Source of the DNA: Naumovozyma dairenensis CBS 421
Taxonomy: Eukaryota > Ascomycota > Saccharomycetes > Saccharomycetales > Saccharomycetaceae
DNA length: 64,000 bases
NCBI RefSeq assembly: GCF_000227115.2
Contig: NC_016479.1
Span: 990,686 to 1,054,685 of the forward strand
Reading direction: 5' to 3'
Shown: positions 1 through 11,634 of the stretch, one piece after another
How positions within the stretch are numbered: the stretch's first letter is position 1
Layout: every line of letters starts with the position of its first letter
Notes under the pieces: model-generated
What the model saw: the letters and a program-made list of their open reading frames with translations, nothing else
Databases searched by the model: none
Told to the model about the DNA's origin: nothing
Position numbers and translations under genes: made by a program

Positions 1-170
1 ATTCAAATTTACCCTACTTTCTAATAGTCTCTATATATATATATGGTATTCGCTGAAACTCATCGAACCCATTCAGAAAGCGATGCCATGGAAAATTTTC
101 ACTCGTTCACTTCGTTGGTCACCTTCGAGAAACGCGCCACGGAAAAGGCCAAATAGCCTAGAACGTGACA
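1..170 (-). repeat. Partial LTR (downstream copy) of a Ty3/gypsy-type element
   Basis: Positions 30-170 resemble 4038-4257 closely. Shared words include TCACTCGTTCACTTC and AACGCGCCACGGAAAAGGCC, and both copies end in GAACGTGACA, which reads TGTCACGTTC as the start of an LTR on the minus strand. The copy runs off the left edge of the window, so its full length is unknown. A purine-rich run on the minus strand (171-184, AAGAGAGGGGCA) abuts the TG end, as a polypurine tract does at the inner edge of a 3' LTR. Relative to the other copy it lacks about 70 bases. Confidence 0.8.
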
Positions 171-184
171 TGCCCCTCTCTTAA
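171..184 (-). other. Polypurine tract of the retroelement
   Basis: On the minus strand the sequence reads TTAAGAGAGGGGCA directly before the LTR start TGTCACG. In LTR retrotransposons a purine run at exactly this place primes plus-strand DNA synthesis. The assignment rests on position and composition. Confidence 0.6.
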
Positions 185-1083
185 TTTCAAATTAGTTTTC
201 ATCAAATTAATTTGACACTAAGACCCTCAGTCCCTCTCTTAAATCTATCCCAGCTTTGGTCAGACTAAGATGTCATTAAGTTATCTCGGAGTTTCCTTTA
301 ACCTTAAAAACTAGCTTTGGTCAAGCTGCTTTAAGACTAAGATCTGTTCCTCGAATATTATTTTTCATTCGCGTGTTCTTTTATGTTGCCCTTAATTTCT
401 ACTCCCACTAAGTTGTTCTGCATCTCCGGAAGATGTCCCTGTATTTTATGCAAAGTGCTAATTACTTCACTTGCATATAGCGTATTGATTACTGACGTCC
501 TAAGTGTAGCATCCTAATAGTTTATCTGTAGGCTATAATCGTCATATTAAGAATGCGACCTACTATTTCTATTGTTTAATATATTCCCTCTATCATTTCC
601 GAGTCGAATTTATTTGTCTGTTCCACTTAAGTTACCTATTTCTCATTATGATTTTATTAACCTCCAGACACAATGCGGCTGATATGACACATTTTTTTTT
701 TGAAAAAATGGTATCTCCGAACATTCGCTTTCGTCATCCACTCTGTATAAGCCCAAGTGGGACAGATGTGGATCATAACTTGTAATAGTGTCTCTCAATA
801 GCTCTTAATGCTTCTCCTAGTATAGCTGTATCACCAGCGTTAGTTACACATCGTTTGTTCTCTCGCCCCCTCCTGTAGATATTGTTTCATCTTATACTAT
901 CGAACATGTCGGGAATTTAACAACTGTCGTTCGGGCCGTATATTTGTAGTCACTTTAAATGCGGTTCTATTAAACAGTATTATATGATAAGCTTCTGTAA
1001 GTACTATGTAGATCATGATCAGCATTGTAACATGTGAAGTGTATTTCAATCCAAATATATATTCTCATTTGTGTAATTCTACC

Positions 1084-3850
1084 TTAATGTTTGCTTCTTC
1101 TACATATTTTCTTACGAGTTGTTGTATTTGCATCGTTTATTGCATTCTTTTCATTCAACTCGGATGGTGCTCCCCTTTTATTTGTGGATTGAAAGTCCTC
1201 TTGATTCGGGTGACCGTTTTCCTGTGAAGCTTTCATTATACCATTTAATTTTGTCTGTTTTGGTGTGTTGTCTGTTGTAACTATTGTTTCGAAATATTCA
1301 TCCATGGCGATTCTTAATTGTCTGACTGTATCAATGGGTTTAATGAATTTCCTAAGGAACTCAGCATTTACATGAAGTACTATGCTTGAGTTTAATATAT
1401 TTACCTTATAGGATGTTTCTCTGACGGCTTCTTTAATAACAGCAGGTCCTATAAAAACAGCTTTTAGCGCCTTCAGGTCCTTTTGCAACGTATGCATGTC
1501 TAGAAATCCATACCATTTCACCTACTTTGAATACTACTGGTTTCCCTGTTTTGGTAATCTTCTGTTTATTTCTATCTTTACTTTTTACTAATAGGGCTTG
1601 AATTGGTTTTACCTTTTCTTGGATATAATTATACCATTCTTCATCTGACATGACTTGTATTCTGGTATCAGTATTAAGCATTTCCAGACGTTTATTTGTA
1701 TCTATCCATTCAGGTTCATAGCCAAATTTCAACTCATTTGGAGATCGACGTGTTGCCGAGTGTGTCCTACTATTAATGAAAAATTCAGTAGCTGATAGAT
1801 GTTGAGGCCAATGTGGACGCATTAATGCTCCATGAGTTCTTAGGCATTGTTTAATAATACCATTCATACGTTCGTTAGCACCGTTTGACTTTGCTCTGTA
1901 AATAGAAGTATTCCAATGATTTATTCCACGCCAGGACAAATTTTTGTTGAATTCACCTTTGAATTTTGTTCCGTTGTCGGTTAGCATCGTGATGGGTAAA
2001 CCGCCATGTAAACAAAGTCTCTCTTCTAATCTCTGAAATGTCTCTTCTGCCGTATCCTGTTTCTTCGCAGCGATTAAGTATGTATATCGAGTAAAAAGAT
2101 CCACTATCACTAATATTTCGTTATATCCATCTTTGGAAGTATCGAGATCGGTAATGTGGTCTGCACTCATAATCATATGTGGTCGGCTAGGAGTAGGGAT
2201 ATATCGGTAGTTTGAGATCGAAAAATTTGTTGGTTTATTCGATTGACAGATTTTACAAGAGTTGACAACCACCTGAGTAAGTTTATAGAGATCATCAAAG
2301 TTGTATCGTTTCCTAATACATCGAAGTGTTTCCTGTATACCACGATGCATATCATTGTTAATGTGTGTGTTCCATATAATCCACAATATTATTTCGTATT
2401 GTTCTTGTGGAATCCACCATTTATGCTCTTTAGTTAGCAGTTTATCACCTTGTATTGTTAAAAAATGGAGTTTCGAATTTACCTTGATGTTACTCACAGC
2501 TTCCTTTAATTTGTCATGTAATGTAATTGGAAGTCCAGTAATATCATGTATTTGATCCTCTTGATATTTCTCCACAATTTCTAGTGTCATTTCTGGTACT
2601 CTCAAAAATACATTATCACTTTCATTGATTTTAGCTTGTAGTTAATAAACTAAACGTTTAACTTGATTTGGAATTTCAGTATCTTCGTACGGAATTGATG
2701 GTTCCAGTATTTCTGGTCTTAATTTGCTCCTTCTGAATAATTCTACTTCTATTTTGGATGGCTCTGATGATTTGTGTATGGGATATCTTGAGAGTCCGTC
2801 AGCCATTGTATTGCTGTCTCCTTCCATAAACCCTATTCTTACATCAAATTGCATCAGGAATTCCATGGTTCGACTAGTTCTGGGAGTCAGCCTAACTTTA
2901 GTTGTTAATCTACTTAAGTTAGCATGATCTGTAATTACCGTAACTGGGGAACCAATCAACCACTGTTCATACTGTTCCAATACTTTATCAATAGCTAATA
3001 GCTCTAGATCATAAACGGAGTAATTTTGTTCTGCAGGTGTTAACTTATGACTCGAAAAGCCTAATATTTTCCCTTGAACTTTACCATTTCTCTCTTTAAT
3101 TTCGTCTATGATTATCTGGATTGGTTTTCTACTATCAGCTTTGTCACTTAGTTGGATCACAACTGCACCAGTAGAATATCGGGAAGCATCGGTGAAGATC
3201 AAAATTGGGTAACCTGGAATAAACCGTACCAATTGTTGGTAGTTTTTGTAATGTTCCTTGAAATTTGGTACTCCAATATCAATTCTTCACTTATCGATAT
3301 TCTTGCCCTTTTTTCCTTTGTCTACCATAATCTTTAATAGTTTGATACATATGTTTCAACGATTCGCTGATATTTGGTATCCAATTCCTAATAAAATTTG
3401 CCATTCCTATTAAACTTCTTATGTCCCTGACTGTTTGAGGTGGCGGTAGGTTGACAATAGCTTCAATGTGCCTTTCAAGAGTTTTAATTCCACCTGGGAC
3501 TATTTTATAACCTAGGTATTCTATAGACCTTTGATTAAATTGATCTTCTTAGCAGAAAACCTAATTCCATATCCCCCTAGGTGTTGGATCATCTCACAGG
3601 TCAAAGACATAATTGTGTTCGGTTTACCAATGATTAACAAATCGTCCACATAAATAGTAAGAGGTGGTTTCAATGAGGAGGGTAAAATATGGTTTATGAA
3701 AGCGACAAACAATTGAGCAGAATTCTTATAGCCCATAGGAGCTCTAAGAGGTCTATAAGTCTGATTCCCAACTTTGAAGCAAAGGAAATCTTGGGACAAT
3801 TTATCCAGTTTGACAGTATAAAGGACTGACGTAGCTACTAAAATATACAT
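1084..3850 (-). pseudogene. Broken pol: RT, RNase H, integrase
   Basis: The reverse transcriptase piece (3521-3850) has the catalytic YVDD within IYVDDLLIIGKPN. The reading continues in another frame at about 3290-3535 with the conserved word IEYLGYKIVPGGIKTL, so there is a frameshift near 3535 and another near 3290. RNase H (2642-3232) starts around ILIFTDASRYSTGAV and includes the VYDLELLAID and VITDHANL motifs, then meets a stop at 2642. Integrase (1433-2605) has a zinc-binding H..CKIC segment, a core Asp in SADHITDLD, the second Asp in LTDNGTKF and the Glu in NGANERMNGIIK. A last frameshift near 1470 separates it from its C-terminal GPAVIKEA-type domain (1084-1521), which ends in a basic tail. 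With four or more breaks and no gag, it cannot encode a complete polyprotein. Confidence 0.85.
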
Positions 3851-3859
3851 AAACTAAGC

Positions 3860-4257
3860 TCAATGAGTAGCAGATAAATATCAATCCTCTTGATGAGTAC
3901 TAATGCTATCAATGAATAATACCCTCTTCTATGTCCTAGGTCCCTATGAATTAGTTATACCTTTGCTTATCTTTTGCTATCTTCTGCTCTATAAATGTGT
4001 ATCAAATAACTTTAGATTTACATTTCCCATTTCACAGCCTCTATATATGGTATCGCTGGAAACTCATTGAATCTCATTTAGAAACCGACTCCATAGTTTT
4101 TTTCATATAATCGTTATTATCAGAACTTGCTGGTACTTATAGTCGTTTCAAACCCTATTGTATTAGCCATGACAAGGAATATTTCACTCGTTCACTTCAT
4201 TGATCACCTTCGAGGAACGCGCCACGGAAAAGGCCCAAAATAACCAAGAACGTGACA
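3860..4257 (-). repeat. Upstream LTR of the Ty3/gypsy-like element
   Basis: The outer end at 4257 reads TGTCACGTTC on the minus strand, identical to the start of the copy at 1-170. The inner boundary is estimated: reverse transcriptase homology stops near 3850, so the LTR or a deletion junction begins between about 3850 and 3900. I did not recognise a tRNA-primer binding site at the inner edge. This fits a deletion that removed the binding site together with gag and protease. Confidence 0.65.
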
Positions 4258-4956
4258 AATATCAACTTCTATGAGTTCGGAATAGCCTTCCTTTCAAATT
4301 TAAGTTCTGAAGTTTTGTTTCTTGAGTGTAAAACCACGTCAATCTTCTTTCTTTGAAAATGTCAGTAACTTGTTGGTTTAGGACTGATCTTTGCTTATGT
4401 TTGCTTATGCCCTATATAATAATTTCAGTTAATATCAACCTCTGATATCTGATGACGACCTATTGAATGAACATATTTAATATATAATATTCTATCGTTT
4501 GTATGATATCGAAATCTCTTCATGTTCTTTTTTTGCTTCTAAATAAGTCAAATTAAGAAGCACTATTCTTAAAACCAAGAATATTCTCCTTTTAGAGACA
4601 TGTATAGCTCATGTGCCTGTATATACTTAGTTGGAATTAAGTTTTGTTTTGACAGGACCTGTTAAGGATAATAGCATCTACTTATCCTTAGTGGTCGTTA
4701 ATTAAACAACCATTAACTGATCACGTCATAATCAAATTAACGATGGCCAATTACGGTATTCCCTAGTCAATAATTGTTTAACTGTATATAATACAGCCAA
4801 ACAGACGCTTTGAACTAAATCTCTTTTTGAGATGATATATTAAAAAGTATACATTGATATAAATATAAGATGATATAATAACACTAACCAGAGTTAAAAG
4901 TAAAATGATTTTAAACTACAAACATAATTGACGAAACAAATGGATTATTCCACAGC
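4258..4956. other. Intergenic spacer between retroelement and EFT2
   Basis: AT-rich sequence with no open frame or repeat that I can recognise. It includes the 3' flank of EFT2, where T-rich and A-rich stretches near 4800-4930 are suitable for 3' end formation. Confidence 0.5.
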
Positions 4957-7485
4957 TTACAATTTGTCGTAGTATTCTTGCCAGCCTGGAACTTCTTCCT
5001 TCATACCGTGTCTCTTACGAGCAGCCAAGACAATTTCACCAGCCTTGGTGGTTGGATCTAATGGATCACTACCTAAAGTAGCCCAGTGATCGAACACCAT
5101 TTGTGGGAAAGCTTGACCACCAGTAGCTTGTCTCAATTCACCAGTGAAACCGAAAGATTCGTTAACTGGTAAGTAAGCTTTGACGGTAAACAATGGAGTA
5201 CCTGGTCTTTGTTCTTCAGAGATAACTTGACCTCTCTTCTTGTTTAAGACAGAGTAAATACCACCAACAGCTTGTTCTGGACATTGAATTTCGACCAAGA
5301 AAACTGGTTCTTGAATCTTTGGTTCAGCCAACAAGAAACCGGCGTAAGTAGCTCTTCTCATGGTTGGAATAATTTGACCACCACCTCTGTGAATAGCATC
5401 AGCATGTAAAGTAACATCTAAAATGTTAACTCTGACAGATCTCATTTGTTCACCGAAGATTGGACCTTCCTTGGTAGCCCATTGGAAAGCAGCAACAACG
5501 GAATCCTTGATTTCATTCAAGTATTGAACGGCCTTGGTTTGATCAACAACTAAATTTGGACCGTTACCGTCTGGACCGAAACACCAGATCTTTCTAGCAT
5601 CGGTGACATCCCAGCCGAATTCATCAGCCATGATTCTAGCTCTAGCCTTGAAATCATCTCTTGGGTTAATCTTACCAGATTCAATAGCTAAAGAGACTTC
5701 TTCATCAATTGGAGCAGCCTTCAAGTAAATTCTGTTATGCTTGTTTGGAGATTTAGATAAGGCAGTTTGAGAAGATTCAGATTCAACAGTTTCTCTGTAA
5801 GCAACGACAGGTGGAGAAATCTTTAATGGAACACCAGCGTGATCGTTTTCCAAATCTTGTAAACAAATTTCCAAATGTAATTCACCGGTACCAGCAACAA
5901 TATGTTCACCAGTTTCAGCCATGTAAGTCAAAACACATGGATCAGATTTGGATAATCTCTTCAAACCTTCGACCAATTTTGGTAAGTCGTTAGCGTTCTT
6001 AACTTCAACAGCAACTTGGACAACTGGAGAGACAGAGAACTTCATGACCTTCATGTTGTGAGCGGTTTCATCGGTAGTCAAAGTACCAGTCTTCAATAAG
6101 AATTGATCGATACCAACTAAACCGATAATGTTACCAGCTGGACAGTCATCAATTGGTTCAACAAATCTACCCATCATTAAAACGACTCTTTGGATAGCCT
6201 TGATGAATAAATCATCCTTCTTACCTGGAATATAGTTTGGACCTTGAATTCTAACCTTTTGACCAGACTTAACAGTACCAGCGAAAACTCTACCGAAAGC
6301 GTAGAATCTACCCTTATCAGAGGTTGGAACCATCTTGGAGACGTACAACATTAGATCAGCCTTTGGATCACACTTCTTGATAGCCATACAGTTGGCATCA
6401 TCAGATGGACCTTCATATAATTGTTCAGCTCTGTAAGCTTGAGCAGTAACTGGAGATGGCAAGTTCATGACAATCATTTCCATCAAAGCATCAGCAGCAG
6501 GTAAGAACTTCTTCATAACAGTCTTCAATAAAGCCTTACCTTCCAAATCTTTTTCGTCACCCTTCAAGTTAATTTCCAACTTTTCTAATAAGACTGGAAT
6601 TTCATCCTTCTTGAAGTTCATGACAGCAGCGAAGATTCTGAAGATTGGGTCCAAAACGAACATGTTGAAAGCTCTTTCTAATGGCTTACCATCAGCATCA
6701 GTGTCCTTGTTAGTCCATTTCTTAGTCTTTGGGTTGAAGTAAGAGTCACCCCATAATCTTTCCATCATCTTAACCTTGTCAACACCGAATTTCTTAGCGT
6801 ATCTGGCGGCAAATTGACGGATAGTGAAAGCCCAACCGTGTAAACCGGAACCGAAGGCAACGGTACCCTTGGATGGGTAAACTTGAACATCACCTAAGAC
6901 TTCGTCAGCGTAAGTAGAGATAATAACGTTAACAGATTCAACAGTTCTGGAAAAGGATTGGTACAAATCTTCCTTGGAAACTTGTAATTCCAATAAAGCT
7001 CTGTCAACCTTGTTGATACAGACAACTGGCTTAATTCTTTCACCTAAAGCTTGTCTCAAAACAGTTTCAGTTTGGACACAAACACCTTCAACGGTATCGA
7101 CAACAACTAAAGCACCATCAGTAACACGTAAAGCAGCAGTAACTTCTGAAGAGAAATCGACGTGACCTGGGGAATCGATCAAGTTAATCAAGAAAGAGTT
7201 ACCTTCAGTCTTTTGGTTGATATCCTTGACATCTTCTTCTGGCATTTCAGAGTATAGAGAAATAGCAGTAGACTTAATAGTAATACCTCTTTCTTGTTCA
7301 TCCTTTCTGGTATCCATGAAACGGGCTTCACCAGCCTTAGCAGCGGAAATAATACCAGCCTTTTGGACTAAGGAATCGGTTAAAGTAGATTTACCATGAT
7401 CGACATGGGCAATAACAGACATGTTACGAACATTGGTAACAGTGTCCATTAAGCCACGCATTTGGTCAACAGTGAAAGCAACCAT
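4957..7485 (-). CDS. EFT2: Translation elongation factor 2 (eEF2)
   Basis: This GTPase moves the ribosome along mRNA by one codon after each peptide bond. The 842-residue product has the same length as yeast eEF2 and starts [13 protein letters not shown]. The GTP-binding motifs are AHVDHGKST (P-loop, about residue 26), a switch [10 protein letters not shown] and NKVD. The diphthamide loop reads [12 protein letters not shown], containing the His that is modified to diphthamide (His699 in S. cerevisiae numbering). Codon choice looks strongly biased (for example GGT, GCT, TTG), as in very highly expressed yeast genes. Its neighbour ATO3 is divergent, as in the S. cerevisiae pair YDR384C/YDR385W. 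S. cerevisiae has two identical eEF2 genes; synteny makes this the EFT2-side copy, while ORT1 nearby belongs to the EFT1 side. Confidence 0.98.
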   Translation of the reverse strand: MVAFTVDQMRGLMDTVTNVRNMSVIAHVDHGKSTLTDSLVQKAGIISAAKAGEARFMDTRKDEQERGITIKSTAISLYSEMPEEDVKDINQKTEGNSFLINLIDSPGHVDFSSEVTAALRVTDGALVVVDTVEGVCVQTETVLRQALGERIKPVVCINKVDRALLELQVSKEDLYQSFSRTVESVNVIISTYADEVLGDVQVYPSKGTVAFGSGLHGWAFTIRQFAARYAKKFGVDKVKMMERLWGDSYFNPKTKKWTNKDTDADGKPLERAFNMFVLDPIFRIFAAVMNFKKDEIPVLLEKLEINLKGDEKDLEGKALLKTVMKKFLPAADALMEMIVMNLPSPVTAQAYRAEQLYEGPSDDANCMAIKKCDPKADLMLYVSKMVPTSDKGRFYAFGRVFAGTVKSGQKVRIQGPNYIPGKKDDLFIKAIQRVVLMMGRFVEPIDDCPAGNIIGLVGIDQFLLKTGTLTTDETAHNMKVMKFSVSPVVQVAVEVKNANDLPKLVEGLKRLSKSDPCVLTYMAETGEHIVAGTGELHLEICLQDLENDHAGVPLKISPPVVAYRETVESESSQTALSKSPNKHNRIYLKAAPIDEEVSLAIESGKINPRDDFKARARIMADEFGWDVTDARKIWCFGPDGNGPNLVVDQTKAVQYLNEIKDSVVAAFQWATKEGPIFGEQMRSVRVNILDVTLHADAIHRGGGQIIPTMRRATYAGFLLAEPKIQEPVFLVEIQCPEQAVGGIYSVLNKKRGQVISEEQRPGTPLFTVKAYLPVNESFGFTGELRQATGGQAFPQMVFDHWATLGSDPLDPTTKAGEIVLAARKRHGMKEEVPGWQEYYDKL

Positions 7486-9218
7486 CTCTAATGTATTTTT
7501 AAGTTAGTTATTTAAATGAGTTTGCTTAACTTGCTTCGGTTTCTTGAAAATAGAACAAAAAAGTAAAATAATTTGATGTAAGATCTTCTTATAAATAAGT
7601 ATAATTGTAAATAAAGATCCACTACATAGACAAGTTAGTTATAAATTATACCTATTCAAAATGAAAAATTTTCTCCTTGAATTGCAGAATTCGGGGGCTA
7701 AGAAAGCTTGCAGAAGAGAGTACTGCATAACATTGTTTCTGTCCACACGTACCTTACAAAACGTACGTAAGTTTCTCTTGCAAGTATTCAGATTTTATTT
7801 TCAAGGGAAATATATAACAAGAAAGTTTGCGACGGTGAATATCTAAGAACGGGTACTGTGCTGATATTTTCACAAGAAAAAGATTATGCGGGTAATACGA
7901 ATAGTGTTGGCCGCTCCTTCCGTACGCGGGCCTATCCCAAAAAGTAACAAAGGGTATCCCTAAAAGTTTATATATTCAGCGGAGGAGACTCATGCAGGGA
8001 CCAACCCTCCACACAGGAGTATTATATTTTCTAAGGTATGTACTCGGTAAATGGTCTATTCTCTCCAAACACGAGTGTAATGATACTATGAAGTCTGTTG
8101 GAGACTTATATAGTCAAGAGGCCCCAGTATCCAAGGCACTCCAATATCATTAACGAAGGTGACTAGAAAGTAATCATCTCAGCACACCTAACTAATAACA
8201 TAGGCTGTTCGATTTGTCCAATATTAGTGGGCTGAAGGGCAATTACATCACGTAGCATTTGAAGTAGCTACTCCATTATACTTCTATTATTAATATCCAC
8301 CATTAGCTTTTTTAGGCCAATTTTACAAAAAACCCAGCTTAAAGTACTTTATCGTTCTATAGATCAGCGTTTTTTATGTATAGAAAGAAGGGATCGTTAT
8401 TAGCAGTACGAAGATGTCTAATATAATTGGTTTTTTATTGGACCTTCAAAATCTGTCAGATACAACGTGGGGGAGGGGGCGCTACAAATTGTTGTGTAAA
8501 TAAAATGCCAGAAAAAGCTACGACCCCAGTTGTGGTTCTGTGAAATTATTTTTCAAACTATTGTGGATATGATTAACTTATACGGTTGTTGTCCCAACTG
8601 ATTTTTAAGTAAAGAAATTAGATTTCCGACATAAATTCAATAACAATTAACCTCGAGGGAACTCCGCTCCGATTTTTATCATCGGTTTGATTTCTTTTTC
8701 CATTTTTCTATTGTCAAAAACGTACCTGTCCGGGAATTTCTCTGAGTTGGAAATCAGCGGGTCATACGGTTTGTTGGTCACCGCGGGCTGTTTTCTCGGG
8801 CCATGTCAGTCGGTGTGGGTTTATGTACGCTCGACTAGTGGAGAAATCCACGCACGAAAGATAAAATTAAGTGAGATTTTCAAACTGCGGATGGTATAAT
8901 TGAAATTTTTCATCCAAATTTTCTCAAACTCTCGAAGGAAAGAAAAAAAACAGGAAACTGGAACCGTTTGGTACGGCAGAATCATGGAGACATGGAGCGA
9001 AAGTACTCTCTCTGAGTAACCATTAATCACGGCTCCTGCATATAAAAGCAAAAACAAAAATTATCGAAGGTTTTTGATTAAAAAAAAATAATAACATGGT
9101 CCACTCTAAAAATATGTAATTTATTAAAAGATATGTTTTTATATGTATCTTTTATTTTCAACTTGCCCGTAACTTTAAGAAGGACACATCTGCATTTCCC
9201 AACTAGCTAGCTTTATAA
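7486..9218. promoter_or_regulatory. Divergent EFT2/ATO3 intergenic region
   Basis: This 1.7-kb spacer holds both promoters. A CGGGTAA at 7889-7895 matches the core of a Reb1 general regulatory factor site (TTACCCG on the other strand), about 400 bases upstream of EFT2. The stretch 8470-8480 is a run of G residues (GGGGGAGGGGGCG). I saw no further gene: the open frames of 60-80 codons here have no recognisable features. Confidence 0.5.
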
Positions 9219-10034
9219 ATGACTTCTTCTACTTCTTCTTCCTCTATGGAAAAAGCGGTTCCAACTCAGGAAAATATACCACTTCAAAGTGTTTCATCCC
9301 AAGTCCCAAAAATTCATGAAATCTATTCTGACAGAGATTTTATTACCTTAGGTAACCAAACTTTTAGACGTTCTGACTTTTTGGAAGCACTAGGTTCAGA
9401 CGATGAATACCTATATGAATCGAAAGCTAGACGTCAACCAAGAAAATTAGCTAACCCAGTTCCACTAGGTCTAGCTTCCTTCTCCCTTTCCTGTTTAGTC
9501 CTTTCCTTAATTAACGCCAATGTTCGTGGTGTTACCAATAACAAACTAGCAATCAGTTTATACATGTTCTTCGGTGGTGCTATCGAATTATTTGCTGGGT
9601 TATTGTGTTTTGTTACTGGTGACACATTTTCAATGACCGTCTTCAGTTCTTTCGGTGGGTTCTGGATTAGTTGGGGTTGTATTAATACAGATCAATTTCA
9701 TAGTATAACAGGATATGGTGATGATACAAGGATGTTAAATAATGCAATCGGTTTCTTCTTAGCTGCATGGACCGTTTTCACATTCCTTATGTTAATGTGT
9801 ACTTTGAAGAGTTCATGGGGCCTGTTCCTATTGCTATTATTCTTAGATTTAACTTTCTTACTTCTATGCATTGGTTCATTCATTGATAATAATAACGTCA
9901 AGATGGCCGGTGGTTACTTTGGTATCTTAAGTAGTTGCTGTGGATGGTATTCGTTATATTGTATGGTAGTTGATCCAAGTAACTCATATTTCGCTTTCAA
10001 TGCTCACATGATGCCAAACGCACCAACTGTTTAA
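9219..10034 (+). CDS. ATO3: ATO/GPR1-FUN34-YaaH family membrane protein
   Basis: A plasma-membrane protein of the acetate/ammonium family; S. cerevisiae ATO3 is a putative ammonium exporter. The 271-residue product compares with 275 in S. cerevisiae. After a hydrophilic N-terminus of about 85 residues comes the family signature NPVPLGLASFSLS (classic form NPAPLGL), followed by about six hydrophobic segments, the expected topology. FGGFWISWG in the third segment is also typical. The start is the first ATG, 9219. Position beside EFT2 in divergent orientation supports ATO3 rather than the paralogues ADY2 and ATO2. Substrate is inferred from the family only. Confidence 0.9.
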   Translation: MTSSTSSSSMEKAVPTQENIPLQSVSSQVPKIHEIYSDRDFITLGNQTFRRSDFLEALGSDDEYLYESKARRQPRKLANPVPLGLASFSLSCLVLSLINANVRGVTNNKLAISLYMFFGGAIELFAGLLCFVTGDTFSMTVFSSFGGFWISWGCINTDQFHSITGYGDDTRMLNNAIGFFLAAWTVFTFLMLMCTLKSSWGLFLLLLFLDLTFLLLCIGSFIDNNNVKMAGGYFGILSSCCGWYSLYCMVVDPSNSYFAFNAHMMPNAPTV

Positions 10035-11634
10035 AGATGCTCACATTGTTTAATTAATTTTTTTGAGTCCAATACCAGTGTACATTATATTTATAGCTGA
10101 TCTAATTTTATAGCAATAAACCTAATAATAATTTATTTTGCTCATTCTCACTCAAAGTAAGGTTGCATAATAGAAGAGTAAGGAATATCATTCGCTTTTG
10201 TAGTTCTTTTATATAAAGAATTATTTTTTGCCTTATAGACTATCGTTAACATTTTTGTATTTCAGCAAAACAAGCGGCTAGGGGACTTTAAAGAAAGATA
10301 CCAACAGATATACTTGCACTAATGGTCCTGGTCCTTTATGGATCAATTTGAAGGTAATTAGTATTTGTATGGGACATTAATTCAGCTTTACTCAATCCAA
10401 AAGTATATAACGCTTCACCTTTATGTATATTTAGTGGAAAGTGATAGAAATTACATATTACTAAACTCTCTTGAGGTCAGTAACTCTTTTACTTGATGGG
10501 ATATTCCTTTCTTGGAAGTTTAATCAGTGAAAAGAGGGCGCTTCCACAAGAGTCCATCTTAAACTGACTTTTATTTATTTTTTCCCCAAAATACCCAATT
10601 TTTAACTCTAAATAAATAACACTTAAATTTATATAATTTAATAATGAAAAATAAACAAAAATTTGAAGAGAAGATTGTCTCTTGGAAACAGTAAGAATGT
10701 ATGGGATATTACACAAATTTTTTAGATACATGTGTTGTATTCCTCTTAAAAAGATGTGGAAAATGAAGAGAGTTAGGATTTACCTTTTAAGAGTGCTACA
10801 CTATACGGTGTCATGCGTAACTCAGAGATGCTCATATGAGGTTAATTATTTTCTGATATAATACATGAAGCTGAACTAGGGGGAGTAGGAAAATGAGTAC
10901 TGAACAGCAATAAGATACTCCCCTACGTAAAACAAACATGCAAGGTCCATCAGAACTCACTTTTGGAAGCTACTGCTTGGGCCTAACAAGAGGTGACGGA
11001 AATTATATGGAACTTGTAGGGTCCATACGTTTCTATTGGCCTGCAAAAGATTTAAAGATTTTTTTAAACCGATAATTTGAAAGAGGAATATGTCTTAAAC
11101 CCAAGTTTTAGTAAACTGTGACAATGAACGTTCCTTTTTAGTTAGGATATAGGTCTCCTTCAGAAAGAAAGTTCCTTTCATCTACGTTTAATCTACTAAG
11201 ATTAAAAAGAAGGTAATAAGCACCACTTGCCATTCAAGTATATTGCCGTGCTACATTTGTTATAATACTTATTTTGATGTTTATACTGGCTCATTTTTAT
11301 TTTGTATGTTCGAGAAATGACTCAAAAGAGAAAAGACAAGTTTGCGTCGCATCGACCCGTATTTTCAAAAATATTTCACCATCATGCGCCTAAAAGATTT
11401 TTAGAGCCTTACCGAGTCATCGAGAAAAGATGGACTATCGAAACCAGTGACAAATCGTGAATATGTATAAACAAGTTGAGAACTGAAACTCCAGGAAAAG
11501 TCTCATCTCAACGTTAATACAAAGAAGCATTTATAGATCCTATAATATCTAAAAACTTTTCTTTCACTATACTATTGAGAGAGACAAACTATAGTGAACG
11601 AGAAACATATATTGAAGTAGCGCACAGAGAAACG
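10035..11634. other. Intergenic region ATO3-ORT1
   Basis: About 1.6 kb without a convincing gene. The 80-codon minus-strand frame at 10489-10731 has no recognisable domain and a composition like noncoding AT-rich DNA. NKP1 and RPP2B, which neighbour ATO3 in S. cerevisiae, are not seen here. The right part is the ORT1 promoter. Confidence 0.5.
11318..11324. promoter_or_regulatory. Candidate Gcn4 site upstream of ORT1
   Basis: The sequence TGACTCA is a perfect match to the Gcn4 (general amino-acid control) binding site and lies 311 bases before the ORT1 start. A weaker relative, CGAGTCAT, lies at 11413-11420. ORT1 serves arginine synthesis, so control by Gcn4 is plausible. Binding is inferred from the motif. 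Confidence 0.5.

Larger units (their letters stand above)
1..4257 (-). mobile_element. Degenerate Ty3/gypsy-like LTR retrotransposon
   Basis: Two LTR-like repeats in the same orientation flank minus-strand pol remnants in the order reverse transcriptase, RNase H, integrase, which is the Ty3/gypsy order (Ty1/copia has integrase first). No gag or protease is visible: recognisable reverse transcriptase begins directly beside the upstream LTR, so about the first half of the internal region is missing. Several frameshifts break pol. The span 185-1083 between integrase and the LTR holds no recognisable gene. The element occupies the side of EFT2 where S. cerevisiae has MUS81 and CIN10. It looks inactive, although its LTR may still carry promoter activity. 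Confidence 0.85.
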
